Of a stretch of DNA of 64,000 nt, positions 25,217 to 34,525 are shown piece by piece. The number at the start of each line of letters is the position of its first letter. Position 1 is the stretch's first letter. A program made the position numbers and the translations under genes. Under the pieces are notes generated by a model that had not been told where the DNA came from, did not search any database, and saw only the letters and a list, made by a program, of their open reading frames with translations. Source of the DNA: Citrus sinensis (lineage: Eukaryota > Streptophyta > Magnoliopsida > Sapindales > Rutaceae); NCBI RefSeq assembly GCF_022201045.2, contig NC_068556.1, positions 21,929,501 through 21,993,500 of the forward strand, in the 5' to 3' direction.

Positions 25217-27452
25217 CAGTTAGATGATTTGGGTATTTTTAAGTTTGCCCAGAGAGTAGCTAAAATCACAAAACTAATTTTCATGGACTCCAAATGTTTA
25301 GGGGAAAAAAAAAATCAATCGATAATGCGTTAGGTGTGGGCTAATGAAGGCCAAGTTTTTACGTTCTTGCAATAACGGTATGATTGGTAAAACATAATTG
25401 GCAGCTTTCGTTGGCTATTATTACTAATGTTATGTTCTATTATTCTATTCACTAATGATTTTCATTTCAACTCTGCAAAATGTCTTCACACAACAAACAA
25501 ACGTACGTGCCTTTCTGAATCGCTAGATTTTGAATGATAAGTTAATTTGAAGTTAAGCAGGAAAAATATGAATCATCAAAAACTCAAAACCTGGCAATTA
25601 AAAGTAAAAGGTTTGATGTTCTGGAATGATTAAATAATTATCGATTTAATTGTTTTAGTTGTGGGTTGCTTTCAGATTAAGGCAAATATGGGCAATACAG
25701 CTAAAGTAAAGCCCCATTGACATATTTCTCATAGAGATAGAGCTTTCAGTAGCATTCATGTGAATGCACAAACTTAAGCACAGTAAACCAGCCTGGTCTT
25801 ATTTGAGGAATATGATACTCTCATGATCTGAGTATTACTGAGTTTTTAATGATATTTTGTCATGTGTTTTTTAGTGGTAGTGTATGAGTAAGATTTAACT
25901 TTTATTTATTTATTAATAACCAATCAGTAATTGAGTTATTTGCTCAGCACATGATCAGATTAGGAGAGAATCATAATCCCTCTTGATGTCTCAGCACCAC
26001 ACATATTAAGAAAAATTCATGAGTTGTATAATGTAAACGAAGAGAGAGAAAGAGAGAGAGAGACTTTTTTTCTTTTTAGTGAAACGGTGGACCATAATGC
26101 TCCATTAATTTTTCCATTAAAGAAGGTGGCAAGAAAATGGATATGGAGAAGACAACACAACAATAGAGTGAACGAATATAATATATATTTTTATTTTTTA
26201 ATTTCATTACAATATCTAAGGTAAAAAATGTGATAAGAAAGTTATGAATATCTGAGTAAAAAATAATTAAATCTACTGTTAAATAATTTAAAGAAAACTA
26301 ATTTCCACAATACATGTATGAAATGAGTTGAACCTCCATCGCGGGATCAAAGAGTATTATAAATAGATATTATATTATATTAATAGTATCTTATATTTAT
26401 ACGTTATAGAAATGAATTAGAGTTATACATGATTTGACCTCTTGTAAAATTTTAATAATTACGGCCAGCATGCTTTTAAGTATATTAAATAATTAATATT
26501 TAATTTATTTCTCTATTCTTATCCATTCATCACTGAGCACCATTTTTCTTTTGCTCAGGGAAAAAAATCAAATAGGAGAATTCTGATCTCATAAAAATAT
26601 ATTGTAATGGTAATCCAAAGTAAGTCTTCAATTTGTTAAGTTTCGGTAACAAAGCGATTACGCACCAAGTCCGTGGGTTGAGTGCACACTCAGTCTTCGG
26701 TTATGGTGGAGTAAGTTGGACAGGTTTTGATATGCATCAAAGCCAAGTTTAAGTAAAATTAATCAAAGAATAAAAAAAAATAGGATTTGGTTTCTCAAGT
26801 GATGAGAAAATGAACCCATTATTCGAAGTTACCAACTCCACCTAACGAGCTACCAACTAATTTTTAATTTCCACGTTAACCCTTTAATCCAATGTGAACT
26901 AAGGAGGAAAAAAAAAAAGTTCAGTGTTAACCGACTGAAAAACATTCGGTATGAATATGAGACCGTATAGCTAAACTATTTCATGTTTATTTTCATGAAA
27001 AAAAATCATAGTTATTTAGGTACATTAGGGTAAGAAATCTTGATACAAACATATGAACCCCCCACCCAAAAAAAAAAAGAGGCACATTGAAACATATATA
27101 CATTTGAAACTTTAAGTTTCTGGAAAGGGAAGAGAATCGAGAGCATAGTGCTTCTTAGATTATAGGAAACAATCCAAACTGCAATAAAATTATAACAATT
27201 CACGCAAGAAAGTATATTAATTTTAAAAAAGTTTGGTTAAAGGGTGAATGTTAAATTCTCTTTAAAAGAGACAAAGTCAAGATCTTATGAGATTTGGTTG
27301 AGAAATGAAAATGAAGGAAAATGATTTGAAACAAGGTATGAAAAAGTGCTCAAATAATTTATATTATAGGACACATAAAAATAAAAATAAAAAAATTTGT
27401 CGAGAAATTTATAAGGAGAGAAAATTAAGGTCATATAGAGAGGAAATTAAGA
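23940..27452. other. Intergenic, promoter side of the NXPE-like gene and AT-rich spacer
   Basis: No intact gene. It contains a short perfect hairpin at 24889-24936, an ATT/TTA microsatellite near 25187-25215 and a GA run near 26042-26063. Short open frames show no recognisable domain. Confidence 0.5.
24889..24936. repeat. Perfect 18-bp inverted repeat (hairpin)
   Basis: CATAATTTATGTGACTAT at 24889-24906 is the exact reverse complement of 24919-24936, with a 12-base spacer. An outer weaker pairing (TTTAGTG in the spacer against CACTAAA downstream) suggests a decayed foldback element. Confidence 0.85.
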
Positions 27453-27763
27453 TTTATTGTGCTACCGTGACTCCGTGAGAAGAGAGCGAATGGCTCGGGA
27501 ATTCTCAAAAATAAATGTGCAGGGATACCTTTGTAATTAAAATAAACAAAGAGGGTTTTATAAGTGTTTCTAAGGGGTGGAAATAGAATCAATCTTAGCT
27601 TTAGCGTTTATGCCCTTTTTTAAGAAGCAGACTAGGGCTATTCTCAAGTTGATCCAAAAGAAACCGGCCCAAGTCATTAATTATCCATGGTTGAACTTTT
27701 TTTATAAATATTTTGGGTATTACAATTTTTGTTTACAATTAGAAATTTAAATTATATCTACCA
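27453..27763. repeat. Duplicated block, copy 1
   Basis: This segment is repeated in the same orientation at 28281-28611 with about 85-90% similarity by eye. Shared stretches include GAATGGCTCG(G/A)GAATTCT, AACAAAGAGGGTTTTATAAG, AAGCAGACTAGGGCTATTCT and AAGAAACCGGCCCAAGTCAT. The globulin-derived fragments at 27761 start exactly where the shared block ends. Confidence 0.85.
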
Positions 27764-27829
27764 AGAGCATTAATTCTTCTCGTAACCAATTTTTTTTGGA
27801 CCAAAAGCATTAATTCTTCTCGTAACCAA
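27761..27829 (+). pseudogene. Two tiny copies of EDGP-like coding sequence
   Basis: Two consecutive 29-32 base stretches (27761-27789 and 27798-27829) contain CCAA(A/G)AGCATTAATTCTTC and then GTAACCAA. They match the segment of the globulin genes (29226-29256 in copy 1) that encodes RPKALILPVTK. The second copy differs at two adjacent bases over 31. They are separated by T-rich DNA and cannot code for anything useful. They look like filler or replication-slippage copies of the gene that begins about 1.4 kb downstream. Confidence 0.7.
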
Positions 27830-28280
27830 TTTTTTTTTTTTAAAAAAATTGAAGTTTGTATAATTCGCAAGTAGGTCCTTCATTATTTAATAATAATAAT
27901 GAAATTAATTAAAATAATATATTTTAAATAACATTAATATAATAATAATGAAATTAAATCATAACAATAATTAATTATTATTATTTATTAATTTTATTAT
28001 TTTAATTGTTATTATTACTGCCATTAATGACAATAATATTAATATTATTTAAAATTTATTAATTATTATTAGTATTGTCAATAATTTCATTATTATTATT
28101 ATTAACAATAATTAAGGACTTGTTAGTAATTTGTAACAATGTAATTTATTCCGATTTCGATTCCTATAGTTCAAGAAAATAATTTATTTTAATTCTCATT
28201 TTTCATTCTAACTTTAGTCTATTCTCATTCTTACCTATTCCGATTACAGCTCATTCTGATTACAGTTTGGTAAATGCAGC

Positions 28281-28611
28281 ATTATTGTGCTACTGCGTGG
28301 AGAGAGTGAATGGCTCGAGAATTCTAAAAAATAAATGTGCGGGGATACTTTTGTAATTAACATTAACAAAGAGGGTTTTATAAGTGTTTTTAGGGGGTGG
28401 AAATAGAATAACTCTTAGCTTTTTGTCCTTTTTTAAGAAGCAGACTAGGGCTATTCTGAAGTTGATCCAAAAGAAACCGGCCCAAGTCATTGATTTAGGG
28501 ATGGCTAGTCATTGATTATCCACGGTTGAGCCTTTTTTTTTTTTAAAAAATAAATATTTTGGGTATTACAATTTTTGTTTACGATTAAAAATTTAAATTA
28601 AATCTACCATG
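28281..28611. repeat. Duplicated block, copy 2
   Basis: Same-orientation partner of 27453-27763. It has an extra insertion near 28493-28515 and a different right flank, so the duplication boundary is sharp at about 28611. Between the two copies lies an AT-rich region dominated by AAT/ATT runs. Confidence 0.85.
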
Positions 28612-28696
28612 ATACAGTTTACATTTCTACTTTCATACATTTTAAAGGAGAATCCATTCTACCCATCAATACCTCTACTCAATTTCTTAGAAGGAA

Positions 28697-28884
28697 TTTT
28701 TATGATATATTAGATGTATTATAATTGGTTAATTCATGTATAACATGTGTAATTGAATTTTATATAGCCACCAATTGTATCTGGTTCTTATTTTTATGAT
28801 ATATTAGATGTATTATAATTGGTTAATTCATGTATAACATGTGTAATTGAATTTTATATAGCCACCAATTGTATCTGGTTCTTT
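28697..28884. repeat. Two tandem copies of a 94-bp unit
   Basis: A unit starting TTTTTATGATATATTAG and ending CCAATTGTATCTGGTTCTT is present twice with a period of 94 and no obvious differences, about 250 bases upstream of the first EDGP-like gene. Confidence 0.93.
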
Positions 28885-29029
28885 AAAATAAATGTGTGTG
28901 TGTATATATATATATATACTATAATACTATATTTATTCTAATTTTAGAAATTAGTCCATTGGTTGTTAGCAGCCCCATTGTTTTGACTTGTCAACTCGTG
29001 TATTTTTCAAATACAGACTGTCTGCACCG

Positions 29030-29096
29030 AATGGATGAATAAATTGGATTTAGTCGTGGACAAAAGCATCAACGCGTTCACAAATCTAATATAATG
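29030..29096 (+). promoter_or_regulatory. Promoter block of EDGP-like gene 1, with altered TATA region
   Basis: The block GGATGAATAAATTGGATTTAG, with GTCGTGG and AACGCGTTCA downstream, is shared with gene 2 (34383-34434). In gene 2 it runs into a clean TATAAATT box. Here the matching place reads CTAATATAATGG: seven bases of the gene 2 version (ATTCAGC) are missing, so the TATA-like sequence overlaps an ATG at 29094. Confidence 0.6.
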
Positions 29097-29141
29097 GCTG
29101 CTCAGTACTCTATCCACAACGTAGCACTCAGAACAAAAGAT

Positions 29142-30455
29142 ATGACTCTCTCTTACAATTATCTTCTCTTTTGCTCACTTGTTCTTTCCGTGATCATCTC
29201 TCCCTGCATAGCCCAAACATCTTTTAGACCAAAAGCATTAATTCTTCCTGTAACCAAAGATGCATCAACTCTCCAATACCTCACTCAAATCAACCAAAGA
29301 ACCCCACTTGTGCCTGTGAAATATACCCTTGATCTCGGTGGTCAGTTTCTCTGGGTGGTTTGTTTGGAAGATTATGAGTCATCTTCCTTCACATCTCCCC
29401 CTTGCCACTCCGCTCCATGCTCTCTTGCTAATGCTCCATTTTGTTGGGATTGCTCTGATTCTCAACCTAGGCCAGGCTGCAACAACAATACCTGCAATCT
29501 CTTACCGGATAACACTATAAATGGCATTAGTTTCAATGGCCCGTTGTCCATGGATGTCGCGTCTATCCAGTCTACTAACGGGAAGAACCCGGGTAGAGTT
29601 GTTTCGGTGCCTAAGCTCCTCTTTGTGTGTGCCGATAGGTTTCATTTGACAGATCTGGCTAACGGTGTTAGGGGCATGGCTGGCCTTGGAAGAAACTCAA
29701 TTTCACTTCCATCTCTGTTCTCTTCTGCTTTCAGCTTTCCTAGAAAATTTGCCATTTGCTTGAGCTCTTCTACCAAAGCTAACGGTGCTGTCTTCTTTGG
29801 CGACGGGCCTTATGTGATGCTCCCTGGTGTTGACGTTTCCACGTCCCTCATATACACCCCACTTATCCTCAATCCTGTGTCCACAGCAACTCTTCTTTTC
29901 AGGCCCCGACCTTCAACTGATTACTTCATTGGAGTCAAGTCCGTTAAAATCAACGGACATGTTGTCCCGTTAAACACTTCTTTGCTATCTATTGACAAAA
30001 ACGGTGTCGGCGGAACCAAGATCAGCACCGTCCATCCTTACACAGTGTTGGAGTCATCAATCTACGAAGCTTTCGTTAAAGCTTTCACCAAAGAGTTGGC
30101 TAATGCGCCTAGAGTCGATTCAGTTTCACCTTTTGGGGCGTGCTTTGATTCTACCCGCATTGGCAGCACACGTGTCGGCCCAGCAGTGCCTCAGATCGAT
30201 CTTGTCTTGCAAAGCAGCGACGTGTACTGGAGAATTTTTGGTGCAAACTCAATGGTGCAAGTCAAAAGCAACGTGATGTGCCTTGGTTTTGTGGACGGTG
30301 GAGTGAATCCTAGGACTTCAATTGTGATCGGAGGACATCAATTGGAAGACAATCTTCTGCAGTTTGATTTGGCCACATCAAGGCTAGGCTTCAGTTCTTC
30401 TCTCCTGTTCCGTCGGACAACATGTTCCAATTTTAACTTCACATCTACTGCTTGA
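29142..30455 (+). CDS. EDGP/basic 7S globulin-like protein, copy 1
   Basis: Intronless, 437 residues. I choose the ATG at 29142 because it matches the start and length of copy 2; an in-frame ATG at 29094 would add 16 residues but overlaps the likely TATA region. A signal peptide covers about residues 1-24 (LLFCSLVLSVIISPCIA). The mature protein is a pepsin-fold member of the EDGP/basic 7S globulin/xylanase-inhibitor family: RPKALILPVTKD, TLDLGGQFLWVVC (first-site Asp64 kept but DTGS replaced by DLGG), a cluster of cysteines (CHSAPCSLANAPFCWDCSD), and GGTKISTV where the second catalytic Asp should be. It is therefore probably not a protease. Relatives are extracellular and several inhibit xyloglucanases or xylanases. 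AATAAA-type signals lie just downstream, near 30495. Confidence 0.93.
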   Translation: MTLSYNYLLFCSLVLSVIISPCIAQTSFRPKALILPVTKDASTLQYLTQINQRTPLVPVKYTLDLGGQFLWVVCLEDYESSSFTSPPCHSAPCSLANAPFCWDCSDSQPRPGCNNNTCNLLPDNTINGISFNGPLSMDVASIQSTNGKNPGRVVSVPKLLFVCADRFHLTDLANGVRGMAGLGRNSISLPSLFSSAFSFPRKFAICLSSSTKANGAVFFGDGPYVMLPGVDVSTSLIYTPLILNPVSTATLLFRPRPSTDYFIGVKSVKINGHVVPLNTSLLSIDKNGVGGTKISTVHPYTVLESSIYEAFVKAFTKELANAPRVDSVSPFGACFDSTRIGSTRVGPAVPQIDLVLQSSDVYWRIFGANSMVQVKSNVMCLGFVDGGVNPRTSIVIGGHQLEDNLLQFDLATSRLGFSSSLLFRRTTCSNFNFTSTA

Positions 30456-31196
30456 TTAGCAATTGTTTGCGTATTTCAGTTTCAAGATTATGTAATAAAT
30501 AAATTGTCACGTGGTTAATTACATTTCTGTTTTTCCAATAAAACTTTTCCTTGTTTGGCTTTCGGTGTGAGTCGAGAATACAATGCTGTGCTATATTGCA
30601 TCATGTTTTTCGTTGTCTTTCCCAAATTTCAAACAAATAGTCATGCCGCGTAAATGCTAATAAATTTTTTTTGGTTATCATATTTTTATTTGTTTAATGT
30701 TAACAACAAAGTAATATAAAAAAAAATACATATATGTTACGAAAAAATAACCTTTTTTTCTTAATTTAGTTATATTTTACAAATTTTTAGTCTTCTCAAA
30801 CACAAAAATTCTACGTGAGACTTTAATTTCTCTCCCATAATAATTTCATTCCGTTATATACATGACATTCAAATATGAAAAAATTATTGTAAACTTCTTT
30901 CTTTTAATCTGGTTCAAAACATTCTTTCAATTTTTTTTTTCAGATTTGAAATTTTTAAGAATATTTTCAGAAAATAAAATACATAGTTAAGGTTTTTCGG
31001 AGAAAACTAACACAAACTACCACCTTTTAAATAAGCATTTAGATATTAAATTTTTTATTTTTATTTTAGTTGATTGGTATGGACATATTCACGAGGAACT
31101 AATACATTATAAGAACCCACAAAAATTCGTCTCATAGCTTTTTCTACCGGAAATCGTAGTACTTCATCAAAGATTTGTTACTTACTTTTAATAATA
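30456..31196. other. Spacer downstream of EDGP-like gene 1
   Basis: Starts with the likely 3' untranslated region (AATAAATAAA near 30495, CAATAAAAC near 30536). The rest is AT-rich without a supported gene. Confidence 0.5.
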
Positions 31197-31848
31197 TAGA
31201 ATAGAACCTTGATAAAAATTAATAATTTTGGAACTATGAAAAATATATTTAGCAAATATTAGTATATCAATAAATCTATTACTTGCTAATTTATAAAGAT
31301 AATATCTCATTCATAATAGGAATTTTAATGAAATATAAAGGCAGTGTAATTAGATAATGTAGTGGTTCTATCAAGCTGTAAGACACCATTCTCATTTGAT
31401 TTTGAATGATTGAATCAATCATTTGATAATTATTTGGCTCGATGACGATTACATGATAAAACATAGAGAAGGTTTTTGGGAGGTTATATATTAAGTCGAT
31501 CTCTTCTTTACCTCTCTTAACATAGCTATATGGAGTACAAAAATTAGTTCTCATTTGAAAAGTATAATGAAAGCAACAATGACTAATGAAATGCATAAAA
31601 CATTATATATGTGTAACAAAGAAAATCATAAACATATCATACGTACTTAGTTTTAAATTAGTTAAGTATTAATTAATTTATGTATTAATTGGGTCCTATA
31701 GGAAAATGATTTTTTTTTGAAAAATTTATTATCTAATAAATTTATCAAATTATTAATTTATCATGCTAGCCCTAAGTTGGGACCGACAAAAACTATTATT
31801 TCATTAAAGTTTTTAATCAAAATTATTAATTTAACAAAGTTATACTAT
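31197..31848. mobile_element. Emigrant/pogo-like TIR element, degenerate
   Basis: The left end reads GAATAGAACCTTGATAAA followed by ATTAATAATTTTGG. The inverse of the right end reads GTATAACTTTGTTAAATTAATAATTTTGA. Both are bordered by TATA/ATAT, consistent with a TA target duplication. An internal GTTGGGACCGAC motif near the right end is typical, from memory, of Emigrant/Lemi (pogo-class) elements. A 101-codon frame inside (31596-31291, minus) is not recognisable as a transposase. Identification of the family is from memory of terminal motifs. Confidence 0.5.
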
Positions 31849-32091
31849 ATTTATCGTCTATTTTTTTATTTATTTTTTAAACTTGTACGTACTTCAATTT
31901 AAGAAAAGAAGAAAAATGACAAAACGACTTATAGGTGCTTCAGTTTCTTTATACATGGTAATTTTTCATCTTTTAATGCCTCTAGAATATAATCTACTTT
32001 CTGTCGTTGGAATTTGGTGGTTCTCCAAAGCCAATAGAATCATACACGACCCCTAGGAAGGGTCAGTTATTTATTGACTGTTATTTCTTGA

Positions 32092-32649
32092 CTAAGTAAG
32101 ATAGATTGTATTGTTTCCTCTGTAAAGCAAATAGCTTGGCACGTTGATGACGTAAAATCTACACAAGCCATGAATCCCATGTCTAGCAATGGCATTGTCC
32201 TTTGCTATTGTCCCCGTCGAGAATAGAGGTCGCCTGTCTCTTTGACAAATATTGAAATTAAACTGAAGCCGTAAATTAGAGTATGAAGCTGCTGACAAGG
32301 CCAATTGGAGTGTGTAATTTCCTTTGCTGCTGACGTTCTCCAATTGAAATATAATCTGCCGTGGGTAGGTTGGAATGTGCTATTTCCAACTTTGCTAGTA
32401 ACATGAGCAAAGAACCATTCTCGAGTGTTATTGCTGACGCCAATGGTGTATGGGATATCATCATTGGGATTTGGGACAAAAATCTTCAGATCGTTCCCAC
32501 AATCCGTATTGCCTAAACTTGTCCAACCGTCTGGTGAACAATGGGTTCTTGAATTTTGTGTAGGGACCTTTGTTAAAAATAACAGCAGGAGTAGATGGAG
32601 ACTTGAAACATGTATCGAATATGCTTCTCTTAAGCGTTATTTGTCCCAT
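32092..32649 (-). pseudogene. Rhamnogalacturonate lyase (PL4) C-terminal remnant
   Basis: Read on the minus strand, three frames carry successive parts of the C-terminal region of plant rhamnogalacturonate lyases. They are DKFRQYGLWER (about 32530), then PYTIGVSNNTREWFFAHVT (about 32460-32400), then ENVSSKGNYTLQLALSAASY and RPLFSTGTIAKDNAIARHG (32340-32160), ending NNTIYLT before a stop at 32092. Frame changes near 32488 and 32350 break the gene. The N-terminal two thirds and the catalytic domain are absent, as is the final part of the last domain. It lies between EDGP-like copies 1 and 2. Functional family members degrade pectin backbone; this copy cannot. Confidence 0.85.
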
Positions 32650-32654
32650 CTTGG

Positions 32655-32708
32655 TAGAGATTGCTTATAGGTTTACCGGCAAGTCTCTTAACCTATAAGC
32701 AATCTCTA
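32655..32708. repeat. Perfect 19-bp hairpin next to the lyase remnant
   Basis: TAGAGATTGCTTATAGGTT at 32655-32673 is exactly inverted at 32690-32708, with a 16-base loop. It starts 6 bases outside the rhamnogalacturonate lyase remnant, so it may mark a rearrangement junction. Confidence 0.88.
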
Positions 32709-34382
32709 CTAGGATATGACAAGTCTTTAATGTGATATGCACCAAGCAAAAGTGAAGAACTCACTAAGAGAATATGAACACTTTATATCTAGCAAATTTT
32801 CTGTTCTTGTAGGAAATTGATAAGGATAAGAATTGTTGTAACAAAAATATACAATATTTTTTTTAAAGAATGAGATTATTATTGAAAGCCATCTCCCTTG
32901 TCCTTATATAGACTTCTAAACACCGAGATACCACCAAATATTGTAATTTTTTATAAGTGATTCGTTGTGATCACTTTTCACAATTAGATTTTTTATTCTT
33001 ATTTGACCAAAACCCAACAAATCTTACATATTCTTGTACGGAGAATTTGTTTCTAGCAAGCCTCTCTTTTTAATTAGGAAATCCCACCTCTTGTTTACTC
33101 TCACATGTCACAAATGAGTCTTCCTTGTTAGTTTCTCTCAATAATATGATTTGATCTTTCTCTAACATTTGGCTTATACTAATTTAGAGTGGTTTATAAA
33201 ATAGATTTAATTCATGTTGAGCTTATCTATACTCAACTTTTCATAATTTTCTGTCATATGTGTATGTATAGCAATATAAAATTAAGATACTATTCTAATT
33301 AGGATTAGTAATGCTTATTAAAAAAAAAAGAGATAAGAAATTGATGATCAAAATAGAAAATACTTTTCTAACTTCTAAATAGGAAATGACCAAAACCCTT
33401 TTTCATTTGGTAAAATTAATTAACTAATTAAGGTTAGTATGAATTAATATTTATATTAATAAATGTTTATTTTCATATCACACGTTGCCTAAACGATGAA
33501 GTATACGGTTAGTTTTTTTTTTTTTTTAATTTGAATTAACCTCAAAAATTTGAGGGAGATATATTAAAATAAATAAAGAAAGTAGCAACACAAAGCAAAG
33601 AAGCAGGGGGAGAGACCAGACCAGACATAATCCTCAAAACCCAAAAAAAAAAAAAGCAAGACAATTTAGAAAACAAAAATATAAGGGGCAATTAACTTAG
33701 CAGAATCGATATTATGGCACCTTAATAACGTCCCTGTGCGACAGAGATAGAATGTCAGCCGCAGGAGCAGCATAATCTCACCAAGTGAAAGAGTCTAGAT
33801 CAGCACCCAAAAATTAGCCAGCTTAGTCATCAACTACACTACGGTTAGCAACCATTCCATCAACTGTAAAATAGAATGTTTGGAGTTAGTCGCCTAGCCG
33901 TACATATTAAATGAAATATGAAGCCTTACGTAGATGATGGAAGTACCAGTAATCATGCTTAGCTTAGCTACCACAAATTAATCCCACTACATGAGAAGAA
34001 TGTTAATGAACAGAGTTATTGCAAACCGTAAATGGGATTTTCGCTTTATGTTACGTACTTTGTGTTGATTTTAGTTGTATCTCTGTCAGGGGCTAAGAAT
34101 TGCGATCGTTGGCAACACTGTGATCATCGATTCATCAAGCAACGTAAATTTATGATTGATGACTCTGTTTGACCAATTCTATGAATAGAATTAATTGTTA
34201 CCATATTATTTTCTTTATATATATGTGCATCAAAAGTGAAAAATTACGTACTGCTTGTTATTACCAGTTTACTGATCTGAGCTATGCCAGCCAGAGACAA
34301 TTAATTGCTTTTGCCAATTGGTAGCTAGCAGCCGTTATAGAATTTGAAGAATACCCATTAATTGTTACAACTTGTCAAGTTG
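32709..34382. other. Spacer upstream of EDGP-like gene 2
   Basis: No supported gene. AT-rich, with several A and T runs. No extended similarity to the spacer upstream of gene 1 is visible beyond the proximal promoter. Confidence 0.5.
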
Positions 34383-34440
34383 TGTAATTTGGATTTGGTC
34401 ATGATTGAAAGCTTTTACGCGTTCAGAAATCTACTATAAA
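34383..34440 (+). promoter_or_regulatory. Proximal promoter and TATA box of EDGP-like gene 2
   Basis: Shares TTTGGATTTGGTC and ACGCGTTCAGAAATCTA with gene 1. It ends in CTACTATAAA (TATA box 34435-34440), 86 bases before the ATG. Downstream, a 19-base leader segment (CAGTACTCTATCCACAACG) is duplicated in tandem at about 34467 and 34486. Confidence 0.65.
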
Positions 34441-34525
34441 TTCAGCTGGCTGCTCACAACTCTACCGCAGTACTCTATCCACAACGCAGTACTCTATCCA
34501 CAACGCAGCACTTAGAGCCAAAGAT

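Noticed and set aside
29094..29141. 16-codon N-terminal extension of EDGP gene 1
   Set aside because: The ATG exists, but it overlaps the likely TATA region and lies where copies 2 and 3 have untranslated leader, so 29142 is preferred.
31291..31596. 101-codon minus-strand frame inside the Emigrant-like element
   Set aside because: No transposase motifs or other recognisable domain; probably a chance frame in AT-rich DNA.
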